Notes under the pieces: model-generated
The model's input: only the letters and a program-made list of their open reading frames with translations
The model's database searches: none
Told to the model about the DNA's origin: nothing
Made by a program: the position numbers and the translations under genes
Origin: Nitzschia sp. pyKryTriq1
Lineage: Eukaryota; Bacillariophyta; Bacillariophyceae; Bacillariales; Bacillariaceae
DNA: 64,000 nucleotides
NCBI GenBank assembly: GCA_956465555.1
Contig: OY101116.1
Location: 372,001 to 436,000, forward strand
Direction: 5' to 3'
Part shown: positions 1 through 10,559 of the stretch, piece after piece
Numbering within the stretch: position 1 is the stretch's first letter
Layout of the letters: the number at the start of each line of letters is the position of its first letter

Positions 1-2977
1 TCAAAAGAGACAAGGAGAGCGGGATCGGATTGTGATCAGGTCCAACAGTGGGAGACTGCGACGTCCCAAAAAATTGTTGCAGTTTGGCACTGGCGGACGG
101 TGGATCAGTCGAGTAGTTTACCGGGATGTTTGATCCATCGGGGGCCTGGATTGACAGTGGGAAGTCTCTGTCTAGCTGCTTCTGTTGCTCAGGAGTCAGC
201 GAGCTCATCAAAATTTCGAATAGATCAATCTTCTTGAGCGACGCGCTCACTGCAAGCCATGGATCCACTATATGTTCCAGTATCCGTTCTTCGTCGTCAC
301 CTTGAATCTCCTTATCCAAAGCAGAAAAACATGCAGGCCATTCAGTTGCTTCGTTGGTGGTTAGCTTTGAAGCCAGTCGCACGCGTTGGCGCAGATCTTG
401 GACTTGAGCCTGCTTTTCAGGTCCTAGTGTAGACGACAATGCTGCAGAGTATCCACCTAGCTTTTGGATGGTTTCCTTGAGGATTTCGACCACCTTATCG
501 ACAGGTGGAGATGGTAAAGGAGTAGATTCCAATTCCAAGGAGCCGATCATACGGGCACGTCTCGCGCGTACCTCGTGACCTCGACTGGGAACGGTGAAGA
601 CCACTTCTCGTTCAAATGATCTTTCCAGTAATCTTGCCTTGTCTATGGAGGCAAAGGCGCGAACACGTGTCTTCCCATCGTCGCCAGTTGTGGTATCCGC
701 AACTACCACGTAGTCCGGGGGTACACTGTTTGTGCCCTGTTGATTGTAGTCGTCAAGACGTGCCGACCGACCCAGTGACAAGAGATATGTAGATCCACCA
801 TAGGAAGCATCCCCTTTTCGTTCCCCAATTAGATCTGTGAATCCAGGGAGGAGGGCCGTGCCTACTTCCATCCGTACCTCCGAAATAGGAATTTTGTCGT
901 CCAGCACATCTTGTACTGCACTTTTGGCATCCTTTCCGATTCTGCTCGCATACCGAAGAAGGGCCTTGGCAACAGTGGAGGATCGACGATCGTTAGTTTC
1001 GCTGCTCTCCGAGTATAAATCAGAGACGCGGGAACCCAAATCAGGGGTATTAGTAGAGGATCGAATTCCAGCGTCGTCGTCCAACAGAAAAGTGATTGCA
1101 ATTGCAGCGGCCAAGGAAACAGGATTTTGCTGCTTTCTTGCCTCTTCAATTGCCGTAGCAAATCGTGGGTGGGAAGGAATTTGCGCAATGAGTCTTCCCT
1201 GTGGAGTAATGGCGAGCCTCTTGTCGGTTTCTTTGAGAGCATCCAGCTCGACCAACAATCGAATCGCACTGTTCAAAGATTCCACCGGAGGTCGATCGAC
1301 AAACGGTATTTCCTCTAGGATTTCGTGTCGGCTGGAACACCCCCAATCCGCGAGCAACAAGACCGTCGGAGACAAGTCTGTACTAAGAATTTCTGGATCA
1401 GATTGATCCTTGAAAGACTCTTCCAGTTCGGACTCAGTATAAATACGTAGGCATAGCCCTTCTTGCACCCGTCCTGCTCGACCTGCCCGTTGTGTGGCCG
1501 ACGCCTTGGAACAGAGAGTCGTCACCAACCGGGGCATGTTCGTATCCACATCGCAACGTGGTTCGCGACGGAGTCCAGAATCTACAACACAAGTGACTCG
1601 CTCCAATGTCAATGACGCTTCCGAAATGGGCGACGAAACAATGACTCGGCGTCTCCGAGAAGACTTTTCAGGAAACAAGGCATAATCCTGCTGTTCTTTG
1701 GGCAACGCGCCATACAATGGAACAACCTCGACGTCCTTTGGTAGATCGTTTTGTTCAGCTAGCTGTCTAATCGTTCTGATAATTTCGGCAGCCCCTGGTA
1801 AGAATGCTAGAACGTCTCCTTTGGCGGGTGCTCGGAGGACGCCTTGTTGGATGGCGTCACACATGACATTGACAAGTTCTTTTCGGTCCCGTTGAAGAAC
1901 GCGCAATGGTAGCAGTCTAGCTCGATTCCATTGGATCTTATTTGCATGATTGATGGTAATAGGATATTGCCTGCCGTCGCTTTTGAGTACTTCACAATTG
2001 TCGGTGTCACCGAGCGATTGCATCAGCTTGGTCACTGGACTTTGACAATCTGTGTTCGTCTCACCAGAGGTATCAAGATCGCCCAGAAGTGTGGCAGACA
2101 TGACAATTATTTGCAGTGGTGGGTTCCTCATGTTGTTGTTGTTGTCCTTTTCGCTCTTACTATCCTTCAAACTGCGTAATACTCGTTGTGTTTCTCGGCA
2201 CAAGGCAAGTGCAACATCCGAATCGACGCCTCGCTCGTGGAACTCGTCAAAGATCACAAGATCGATACCGGTCAATTCTGGATCAGAACGCAAACGTTGG
2301 AGTAGGATCCCATCCGTCACAACGGTAATTTGTGTAGTCCCTGGAGCAACTCTGCTTTCTCCTCGGATCATATATCCCACGGTACCTGTCCCGACCGATT
2401 CTCCGAGCAAGGCAGCCATACGAGTCGCGGCGGATCGAGCGGCGACACGCCGAGGCTCCACCACCCAAATTTGATAGTCAGCAGCATCATGCTGATCACT
2501 GCTGGTGATGCCGCCACCACCGATCCTTTCTCGTTTGGATAGCATCAGGTAATGTCGATGTAACATTGCTAATGGAACGATCGTTGTTTTTCCGGCCCCC
2601 GGTGGTGCTTCCAGCAAGATGTTGGATTTTATGTCCATAGCTCGTGTCAAATCCGGAAGCACGTCATATATGGGGAGAGACGAAAGCAGCACCTCCTCCT
2701 CTTGAAACAAATCGTACAGTCTCGAATACAGCGATGTAAATTGTCGACGTGTAGTATAAAATGGACCCCCAACAAGTATTCGATGATGGTGAAGAAGATG
2801 ATGATGATGATGATAAAGATGCTTCGGTGAAAAAGAATGGCTTGGAAGAAGGAAAAGATGATGAGATCCCATCACAAAGAGCAATAACAGCGAGAATGAG
2901 TTCTTCCGCGTCGGTATACATCGATGACGACCACGCTTCCGTTCGTTCGACCGACGCTGATGATTGTGGTTCATCAT
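1..2977 (-). CDS. hrpB: HrpB-type DExH-box ATP-dependent helicase, 3' end cut by window edge
   Basis: One continuous reading frame runs from about 2977 down to base 1. After a His-rich N-terminal stretch it reads LPIYDVLPDL, then the Walker A segment ILLEAPPGAGKTTIVP (near 2640-2580), the DExH box DEFHERG with V-D-S-D (near 2245), the motif III-like IVMSATL (near 2110), a helicase C segment with SSPISEASLT and QRAGRAGRVQEG (near 1470), and HrpB-specific C-terminal sequence including FFGTSQSPTVGPDHNPIPL at 80-20. Order and sequence match bacterial HrpB rather than spliceosomal DEAH proteins; probably only a few dozen residues are missing. The start is uncertain: ATGs at 2977, 2974 and 2872 are in frame, and the region between them encodes a hydrophobic run (SLLLLLF) followed by a basic Ser/His stretch, so a signal or bipartite plastid presequence is possible. 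RNA-dependent ATPase or helicase activity is family knowledge; plastid location is inference. Confidence 0.85.
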   Translation of the reverse strand, partial: MMNHNHQRRSNERKRGRHRCIPTRKNSFSLLLLFVMGSHHLFLLPSHSFSPKHLYHHHHHLLHHHRILVGGPFYTTRRQFTSLYSRLYDLFQEEEVLLSSLPIYDVLPDLTRAMDIKSNILLEAPPGAGKTTIVPLAMLHRHYLMLSKRERIGGGGITSSDQHDAADYQIWVVEPRRVAARSAATRMAALLGESVGTGTVGYMIRGESRVAPGTTQITVVTDGILLQRLRSDPELTGIDLVIFDEFHERGVDSDVALALCRETQRVLRSLKDSKSEKDNNNNMRNPPLQIIVMSATLLGDLDTSGETNTDCQSPVTKLMQSLGDTDNCEVLKSDGRQYPITINHANKIQWNRARLLPLRVLQRDRKELVNVMCDAIQQGVLRAPAKGDVLAFLPGAAEIIRTIRQLAEQNDLPKDVEVVPLYGALPKEQQDYALFPEKSSRRRRVIVSSPISEASLTLERVTCVVDSGLRREPRCDVDTNMPRLVTTLCSKASATQRAGRAGRVQEGLCLRIYTESELEESFKDQSDPEILSTDLSPTVLLLADWGCSSRHEILEEIPFVDRPPVESLNSAIRLLVELDALKETDKRLAITPQGRLIAQIPSHPRFATAIEEARKQQNPVSLAAAIAITFLLDDDAGIRSSTNTPDLGSRVSDLYSESSETNDRRSSTVAKALLRYASRIGKDAKSAVQDVLDDKIPISEVRMEVGTALLPGFTDLIGERKGDASYGGSTYLLSLGRSARLDDYNQQGTNSVPPDYVVVADTTTGDDGKTRVRAFASIDKARLLERSFEREVVFTVPSRGHEVRARRARMIGSLELESTPLPSPPVDKVVEILKETIQKLGGYSAALSSTLGPEKQAQVQDLRQRVRLASKLTTNEATEWPACFSALDKEIQGDDEERILEHIVDPWLAVSASLKKIDLFEILMSSLTPEQQKQLDRDFPLSIQAPDGSNIPVNYSTDPPSASAKLQQFFGTSQSPTVGPDHNPIPLSLSLL

Positions 2978-4200
2978 TTCGTGTTGGTAAAAAACAACAA
3001 TATGTTAGGTGATGGATATTGCCGTATGTGTTACTACTCTATACTCTTTTTTATACCAGTACCATATACTCTTTTTTATACCAGTACCATCGTAGATCGT
3101 AGAGACAACAGATGATTCTTCTCGTAGATCGGCGGATCCTCTGGGCGGATCCTCTCTACTGGTACTGTAGAAGTGTTAGCTACATCCCGGTATAGAGGCG
3201 GATCCTTGATCCTTCAGAAAGGTACATACGTAGGTTTCGCGCCAATCAATATGTACCGGTACATATCGGTACCTGGTACTGTACCTGGTACCGGTAGGGC
3301 TTGAGGCCATACCGCGGTATCTTCGCACGGGGCGGGGTCTCGCTACCGGTACAGTACTTAGTAGCAGCTCAACGTACCACACCGGTACGCGTACTACTAT
3401 ACTACACGTACTGCCCTGTGTACTGACGACTCCGACTCCTCACGCCACTTACGCGTAAATACCAGTACCTGTACCAGGTACACATGACACACGACCACCG
3501 CCGGTCGGTCGGTCGGTCGGTCGGTCGGTCGGTCGGTCGGTCGGTCGGTCGGTCGGTCGGTCGGTCGGTCGGTCGGTCGGTCGGTACAGTGCAGTGCAGT
3601 ACCGGTACAGTACGAGTATTCGTTCGTCCTATGAACGGAATAATAGTCGTTATTGTTATTTAACGAAATCGTGTCAAAGTTCCGAACAAACGTAGTTTTC
3701 AGGAATAAATTCGATTCCCCGCTGGTCCATCAAATAATAAAAATAAATAAGTAGTGCAAACAACACGTACTATTGCTGCTGCATCCATTATCAGCATCGC
3801 GATCGCATCGCAAGATCGACAAAAGGCTGTCTCCATCAGGCGGGCATTTTGCGCCCGCTTCCAGCTTTTTACAGCCACATATTAGTAGACCAAGCAAACA
3901 AAACATAAGCACATTATAATATTACTGCTGGCATTCTCCCTCGCATCCCTTCCCCTCTCCTTTGACTTTATTGTACGGGTATGTCGTGTTGGATGTTGGA
4001 TACTATTCGACTTCGCATCATCTCTACTCCACTCTAACCTTATCTATCTATCGATCTATCTACCCAGTTGGTCGACCCGAAGATCTTCTGAACATTGCAT
4101 TGCAATAATATTGCAAAAACGCTGGTTGTGAAGAAAGAGGAAACAATTGCAGTCTCGCCTTTGCTTGTATCGGTTTTGTTGTTGACAAGAAAAATACGCC
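2978..4200. other. Intergenic region with GTAC-rich and GGTC repeats
   Basis: No gene is supported here. The first part (about 3040-3480) is crowded with short words built from GTAC and ACCGGT, for example GTACCGGTAC at 3253-3262 and a duplicated phrase of about 20 bases around 3045-3090. A GGTC tandem repeat follows at 3503-3585. The last 600 bases are plain AT-richer sequence and presumably hold the promoters of the two divergent flanking genes, but no promoter element is clear. Confidence 0.6.
3503..3585. repeat. GGTC tetranucleotide tandem repeat, about 20 copies
   Basis: An uninterrupted run of the unit GGTC (CGGT in another register), about 20 copies and nearly perfect. It lies between two divergent genes and is flanked on both sides by GTAC/ACCGGT words. 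The purity suggests recent slippage. It would make a length-polymorphic marker. Confidence 0.95.
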
Positions 4201-6000
4201 ATGATGACTATTGGTGATCCAAAACGTCCGCGTCTCACTGATGGCGATGGGCGGGTGGCGACGTCGCCAATACGCGTGGCGTCAATAACAAGGACGGGGG
4301 CGGCGGCAGTGGCATTCCTCTCATTGTGGCCCAATCACAACAATGTGGTGGATTCTTTTGTAGTGCTAAGTCGTCACAGTACTCAATTGGCTTTTGATGC
4401 CAGCTTTGACGCGACGAGCTCCAAATTGATAACGACCGGGGTCCTCTTTCGGACAGCCTTTAAGGATATTACCATGCAAGGATCCTCCGACACCGATTGT
4501 TATATCGCGGCGGGAGACGCCCGCGGCTTTGATCGGGTGTTGTATGAAACGCCGCAACTCTGCACCCATTTTGAAATCTTTCCAGTGGGTATTGCCGACG
4601 GGAATACTGATCCTGAGGTCGCGCCCTTACCCTCTGGCATTTCCGTAGGCATGTTTGGAGATCAAGCCATGATGGGTACAATTGACTTTTCGGGAGAATA
4701 TACTGATTTGCCCTTGACGAATCCCTACAATCTGCCCTTTCAAACCTTTCCAGTGGGTGTGACCAGTGACGCGGACGGCAACGTCTACGTGGGATTGCAC
4801 GATACCGGAGGCATCTTACCTGCTGTTACCACGGATGATCCCAATGGGGATTTACAAAATGTCTATGATTATTATAAGCTATTGACGCATCCCATGTTGA
4901 CGGAACATTTGGTAAGCCCCCAAGTGGTCAAGGTCAACATGAGAACGCAAGAACTCGTGTGGGAACTCGATATGGAAACGACCGAAGGTCGATCGACGAT
5001 TGGAAATGTTGTGCACATGCCATCCCGTGATTTGTTAGTTGTGGTGGGATCCTCCAGTGGAAAAGGAAGTTTGGTGGGAGCTGGGGAGTTTTCCAACAGC
5101 TGGGACGGATATGTGACCCTAGTCAATGCCACTTCCGGGATCTCCGACGACAGTGCCGCGAATCAGACATACTTGGAGGCGGATCATTCCTTGCGTGTGC
5201 AATCCCAAGTCGGCCAGGACGATTATATACTCGGGGCGTGTGCTTCCGACGATAATTTATTTATTGTGGGCACAACCACAGGTCAATTTGTCGACAATGG
5301 CGACAGCAGCGCCAGTGGTGGTGCATTTGCCATGATGTTGGATGTTGATACATTGCATATCCAATGGAAGCAACAATGGTATGGATCGGGTGTCGAAGCA
5401 ATAAAGTGTTTTGCTACCTCCACGTTCGTATATGTGGCCGGCCACGTCCCCGCGGGAGTTTCTCTAAAAGAAGATTCCACTCGCACCCAAACCCCTAGCA
5501 AAGACCAAGATATCTTTCTCTCACTTGTGGACACTGCCGATGGAAACGTTCGGTGGACGCGCCAAATCGACTCCCGGCGGCCAGATCATTTGGCAGATAT
5601 TATTCTTAGTTCGGGAGGAAATCTGATATTCGTAGAGAATGCCATGGACTTTACAGGTGGCATCAGCGACATTGTCACTGCTACGGTGGATTTTGTCGAT
5701 GGGTTTTACGACTGGCAAGGCTTGTCACCGGAAGCGGATCCCATTCAAGGTGACTTTAACCAAGGAAAAGGTCAAACGATTCCACCGGGGATGTTTGGTC
5801 CAGTGGAGGCAACAGCTGATAGTGAAGACAACCAAACTACAGTTATTGTCGTGGCGACGGTCGTCCCCGTTGTTTTTCTTCTGGGTGTTATCGTGTGCGT
5901 ACATATTTATCAAAAGAAAGCTCAAACATCGGAAGAAACCAAAATCGACGAGCCAGTGCCAGAAACAAGCGTCGCGGCTGTTCCTGGAGGAGTCGTATAG
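4201..6000 (+). CDS. Type I membrane protein with beta-propeller-like (quinoprotein/SBBP-like) ectodomain
   Basis: A single-exon gene of 599 residues. The bulk (about residues 60-530) is made of repeated short strands rich in G, D, V and W, with phrases such as TQELVWELDMETT, DVDTLHIQWKQQWYGSG and GNVRWTRQIDS. These are typical of PQQ-like or SBBP-type propeller blades, which score a value, compare it and move to the next strand. Near the C-terminus a strong membrane span (about 547-570, VATVVPVVFLLGVIVCVHIY) is followed by a short charged tail of about 29 residues. The N-terminus has only a weak hydrophobic patch (residues 33-45), so the secretion signal is not obvious, and an upstream start or exon is possible. 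No catalytic residues were recognised. Similar propeller proteins with a C-terminal anchor are common in diatoms, but no function can be given. Confidence 0.75.
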   Translation: MMTIGDPKRPRLTDGDGRVATSPIRVASITRTGAAAVAFLSLWPNHNNVVDSFVVLSRHSTQLAFDASFDATSSKLITTGVLFRTAFKDITMQGSSDTDCYIAAGDARGFDRVLYETPQLCTHFEIFPVGIADGNTDPEVAPLPSGISVGMFGDQAMMGTIDFSGEYTDLPLTNPYNLPFQTFPVGVTSDADGNVYVGLHDTGGILPAVTTDDPNGDLQNVYDYYKLLTHPMLTEHLVSPQVVKVNMRTQELVWELDMETTEGRSTIGNVVHMPSRDLLVVVGSSSGKGSLVGAGEFSNSWDGYVTLVNATSGISDDSAANQTYLEADHSLRVQSQVGQDDYILGACASDDNLFIVGTTTGQFVDNGDSSASGGAFAMMLDVDTLHIQWKQQWYGSGVEAIKCFATSTFVYVAGHVPAGVSLKEDSTRTQTPSKDQDIFLSLVDTADGNVRWTRQIDSRRPDHLADIILSSGGNLIFVENAMDFTGGISDIVTATVDFVDGFYDWQGLSPEADPIQGDFNQGKGQTIPPGMFGPVEATADSEDNQTTVIVVATVVPVVFLLGVIVCVHIYQKKAQTSEETKIDEPVPETSVAAVPGGVV

Positions 6001-6515
6001 CGAGAAGACGAGAAGTCCTCGCCGGCTCAACAGGCCAAAAATCATGCGATTTTGTTAGCGCTGAGTATTCTATCAAAAATCATTTTTTCTGTACTTGAAG
6101 ACTTTGTCTTAGCTATCTTCTTACTATTTTAGCTAGATAATCCTCAAATACTGCGACTCTACGAAACCGTTACTACTCTACTGTATCATACTGTCTCTGG
6201 TAGTAGAGTAGAGAGCTCACGAGTGGTACAGTAGGTTACGTTTTGGCGGCGGCGTGTTGAGTTTCGACCCAGCCGACCAACTCCGTCACATCCGGGCGGC
6301 GACCAGACCAAGAAGTTGAACCTTTGTTAGTAGACACTGGTAGAGTTCTACAGGCGCTGACGTTTGCAACCTATCGATCGAGTTCCAAGCGGCGGCACGA
6401 CGCGAGACATCACGCCACGACGCACGCATCAAGCAACATTCGATCATCAACCTCGCGAGCATCCATCGCAGTCGTTCATCGTGCAAATTGATCTCTCACA
6501 AAGAACAAGTCCACC
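6001..6515. other. Intergenic region upstream of ispG
   Basis: About 500 bases without a supported reading frame. It should contain the terminator of the upstream gene and the promoter and 5' leader of the IspG gene. I see no clear TATA box, repeat or structured element. Confidence 0.5.
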
Positions 6516-9164
6516 ATGGTGAAATTCACTTCTCAGGTGGCTTCGGCCGTTATCCTTGCTGGACTTTTTCACAATGGAGTCGATGCGTTCGCTGGTTTGA
6601 AGCCGAAAACCAGCAACTCTGCCTTGAAGATGGTGAGTTTCGCTTGAAAGTCAATGATTCTCGGCATGAGTTGTGTTGTTGTGCAGGCTCTGGCTTCCAG
6701 GTGGATGGAACTCGGGATTCAAGCGGAGATTTTCGCATCCCCGGATTCCATAAAATCCTTGCCTGCGTTCTTTTTTCATGTTTGAGGAAGTTCAACATGG
6801 AATCTCAGGATTGCATTCCCGAACGAGGGCGCTCACGTTTCGGATACCACTGCACAAACGTCAACATCAAGATACTTGAAAAAAGATGCAGGATACCACT
6901 TCAGAGACTAACGACCTCTTTCCTATTTCACTCCCTTAGTCCACAGAAGCTGCTCCGTCTGCTACGGATGTCTTGTGGACCCCTTCTTGGAAATCTGGCG
7001 ACCGCGAGAAGGAATTTGGACCCATCGGCAAGTACTGCGAAGATCTTCATTCGGTTACCCGCCGAAAGACTCGAACGGTTCGATGCGGACCCATCAACTT
7101 TGGATCTGAACACCCTATTGTTCGACAGACGATGGCTACCACAGATACTGCCAATGTGGAGGCTACTATCGAGCAGGTCATGCGATGTGCCGACAAGGGA
7201 TTCGATTTGGTCCGAATCACTGTTCAAGGACGACGAGAGGCGAATGCAGCCTTGAAGATTCGCGAAGGTCTCTTCAAGAAGGGATACGATATTCCTCTCT
7301 GTGCAGATATGCACTTTCAGCCCAAGGTTGCCTTGATGGTCGCCGAGGCCTTGGAGAAGATTCGTATCAACCCAGGAAACTTTGCCGACGGAAGAAAGGA
7401 CTTCGAGGAAAAGGTTTACGAAACCGAAGAGGATTATTTCAAAGAACGGCAATACTTGGTCGAGGCCATGTACCCATTGGTAGAGAAATGCAAGGAACTG
7501 GATCGATGCATGCGTATTGGAACCAACCATGGATCTTTGTCGTCTCGTGTCCTGTCCTTTTATGGTGACACTCCCCGTGGAATGGTCGAATCTGCCATTG
7601 AGTTCGCTGATATTTGCCGAAGCCAGGATTTCCACAACTTTGTCTTTTCTATGAAGGCGAGCAACCCTCTGGTTATGGTTCAATCATACCGTCTGTTGGC
7701 TGCTGAGCAGTACCGCCTGGGTTGGGACTACCCTCTCCATTTGGGTGTCACTGAAGCCGGTGAAGGCGAAGACGGTCGAATGAAGTCAGCGATCGGGATT
7801 GGAACCCTCTTGGCCGATGGTTTGGGCGACACAGTCCGAGTTTCCTTGACTGAAGACCCCGAATTTGAGTATGAGCCATGCAATCGTCTTGCCGAAATCG
7901 CGCAATCCCGCCTCGCCATCAATCCTGAATCGAAGGCCCGACAAGACGCTGTCAAGCCCTATACCGATACTCGAGATATCACTAGCTACTCACGACGACA
8001 AGGCGAGCTGCCCGAACAACAAGAAGGAGATATTGTTGACGTGCGTGGATTCCTTCACCGTGATGGAAGTGTTCTATCCGTCGTGAAACCGGAAATGTTT
8101 GCCAAGGAGAACTCCCAATACCTTTACCAACAATTGGGATGCAAAACGGCCGTGGGCATGCCCTTCAAAGATATCGCCACCGTTGATTCCATCTACATGA
8201 GCAAAATTCCTCCTTCCAGCGACACAGAGGCGCGCGCTGCCATTCGTCGTCTGATTGAAGTCAGCATGGGTGTAGTGGTTCCTGCCGAAGAATTGGAGAA
8301 GGATCCTCTACCAAACGCTGTTGCTCTAATGTCTCTCGAAGATGCCGTCGCCAAGAATGGAAAGGTAAGAAGAAGGAAAAATATGAATTATGTCGAGCAA
8401 GTTGATGTCAGTGATCTCACGTGCCCCTTTCTTGATTTCAGCTTCCCGAGGGAGCTATCCGACTAGCTGTGGAGTTAAACGGAGACGAAGACGAGGAGAC
8501 AATTATTAAGGTGAAAGAGCTCAACCCTGTATTCTGCATGCTCAAGCCCAAGGAGAATTTGAGCCATTTGCATGCTTCTCGCCGAGTGTTCGAAATCTTC
8601 AAGGCTAACGACATCGACCGAGCCGTGATTCACCACTTTTTGACCGATACTGAGGATTCCAATGAGCTCGCTTTGCAATTGGGAACCCAAATTGGCTCAT
8701 TGCTCACTGACGGAAACGGAGATGGTATTATGGTGGAACAAGTTGACAAGCAAAATTTCTCAGTCGACTATTTGCGCACAACGTCCTTTAGTTTGTTGCA
8801 AGGCGCTCGTATGCGAAACACCAAGACCGAATTTGTCTCTTGCCCATCATGCGGACGAACGTTGTTCGACTTGCAAGAAACCACTGCCAACATCCAAGAA
8901 GCCACTGGTCACTTGCCCGGTGTAACAATCGCTGTCATGGGATGCATTGTCAATGGACCTGGCGAAATGGCTGACGCCGACTTTGGATACGTTGGAACAC
9001 TTCCAGGTAAGGTCGATCTTTACTACGGAAAAGAAGTTGTTCGCAAGAGTGTTAAGAACGAAGATGCAGTCGATGCCCTCATAGAGCTAATCAAGGAGTA
9101 CGACATGTGGAAGGATAAGGAAGAAGAAGAATCCCCCGAAGAGGAACTCGTCGCAACCGCATAG
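6516..9164 (+). CDS. ispG: Plastid 4-hydroxy-3-methylbut-2-enyl diphosphate synthase (HDS, long plant-type IspG)
   Basis: Enzyme of the plastid MEP isoprenoid pathway that reductively opens methylerythritol cyclodiphosphate to HMBPP using a 4Fe-4S cluster. Exons are 6516-6632, 6940-8364 and 8442-9164, both introns phase 0 with GTGAGT and GTAAGA donors, giving 754 residues. Exon 1 encodes almost exactly the plastid presequence, ending in [10 protein letters not shown], a typical diatom signal cleavage before phenylalanine. Exon 2 begins [11 protein letters not shown] and carries the TIM-barrel domain ([32 protein letters not shown]). The insert domain that separates plant and chlamydial forms from short bacterial IspG is present. 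The cluster-binding domain has [12 protein letters not shown] near residue 647 and [10 protein letters not shown] near 680. The C-terminus is acidic. The start ATG sits in CCACCATGG, a good eukaryotic context. Confidence 0.95.
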
Positions 9165-10559
9165 ATCGCGACAGTACAGTTGGATTAAATTGAATTGAGA
9201 CAAAACAAGGCATAAACAATACTACTCCTAAATATATAATAATTCAATGGATCTTTCGCTTTCCCGTGGACCTCAAATAGCTTTCATTTGTACTGGGTCA
9301 TATCGAACAGCACCAACTTGGGTGTGATTCAAATATCATCAGTGTGGGTGTGGTGGATCCTGAGAACGAGGTCTCCTGTGCCTTCTTCAGACGACGTCGG
9401 GGGTTGTTCCGTCGGAGTCGTGCTCGGCACGCTGGATGGTGGGATGACCGATGCCGGTGTACTCAATTCCGATTAAAAGGGTATGGAGCATTCAGCTGCA
9501 CAGGTACTAGCGAGGAGTCTTCATATCCTACTTCCAGGCCTTCTTCGATGTAGCGGTTCGCTTCTGCACTTGAAGAGGACCGAGTCCTGTTGTGCTGCCA
9601 TAGGGAAGGTGCTTCAATTCTTCTCGGTCGCACCGCAAATGAGTTCTCGTGATTTCCGGGAGTCAAACATGAAGCGCATGTCCAGTAACTCCAGTTTAGT
9701 TTCTGTTGGCTCATCGACGCGATAGGCGCTTGCTTGTGGTGGATTCAAGAAATGAGTTGGACTATGAATGATTGGTGATTGTTTCGGACTTCGGACGGTG
9801 GTGGCTTGGTGGTGGTGCCGATTTCCACCCTTGTGTTGAGATACTCTCTTGCCTCTTTTGTTTGTTTGTATTTTGCCAAATGTGGTCGTGTGTCGGAGAC
9901 TGAACTCTCATATCCGATCCGTGACATGCACATGCTTGTTTCATGTGGTAGTTGTCGGAAAGCACGCGTTTCCTTCCTTCTAAAGAAGTGATGGCACATA
10001 AGTATGCCTCCGTTTCCTTTCTAACTAGCGAGAATCCACATGATACTTTGACGTATACTGTGGTATATTGGTACGTAGATGAAGCGTTGGATGCATTTGA
10101 TGTCCACCAAACGCTCTCGTTGGCTCGTAGTTTGATACTACAAGAGTTCTTTTTTTGGACTCCCACAAATCGCGATTTCGCCATCTCTCCGTCTCGCCAA
10201 TAAATGCCCGATGAATGTGAATGCGCGTCGCTGACGATTTCCGAGCCGCCCGCCCGGCTCGAATCGTCGCGTCTTTCCATCGTACGAAGTTGTCGACCTT
10301 GCCGCCGTCCGTTTCACTTCGGATTTGGGTCGAAGAAGTCGACCGCCAGGAGGCCGCCGGCTGCGCGGCGAAAACGACGAAGGAATAAGGAGACTTGAAC
10401 GAAGTGCTTTTTCACCATGACGCCGCATCCTCCTGCGGGAGCCGGTGCGCATCATTCATTTGCGACCGCAGTCTTCGTCACTAACTTTCACTCATCCGCC
10501 AAATCCCCGCACCCACCTCGAAAAGTAGTCTACTTCGTACTTCATAATAGTCAATAAGG
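9165..10559. other. 1.4 kb without a clear intact gene; possible decayed minus-strand gene inside
   Basis: No intact gene is recognised between IspG and RPB11. The minus strand of 9329-10420 is listed separately as a possible pseudogene. The remaining bases upstream of 10560 should hold the RPB11 promoter. Confidence 0.5.
9329..10420 (-). pseudogene. Possible decayed or unrecognised multi-frame gene
   Basis: Several minus-strand stretches read like protein but in changing frames. In order these are: an ATG near 10418 opening a short basic segment ending VDFFDPNPK; 10309-10027 (starting DGGKVDNFVRWK); 9999-9745 (contains KQTKEAREYLNTRVEIG); 9724-9614 (contains VDEPTETKLELLDMRFMF); about 9616-9463 (contains ANRYIEEGLEVGYED); and 9475-9329 (ELSTPASVIPPSS to a stop). 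Neighbouring stretches mostly differ by one base of frame, and good splice sites are not seen at each switch, so frameshift decay or sequence error is more likely than introns. The competing view is chance: another frame is open from 10280 to 9762. No family is recognised. Confidence 0.25.

Noticed and set aside
837-1406. 189-codon plus-strand open frame near the left end
   Set aside because: It is antisense to the HrpB frame, whose helicase motifs continue through this interval.
9762-10280. 172-codon minus-strand open frame taken as a single intact gene
   Set aside because: Composition is not protein-like throughout and a different set of frames gives more coherent segments; left as an uncertain pseudogene.
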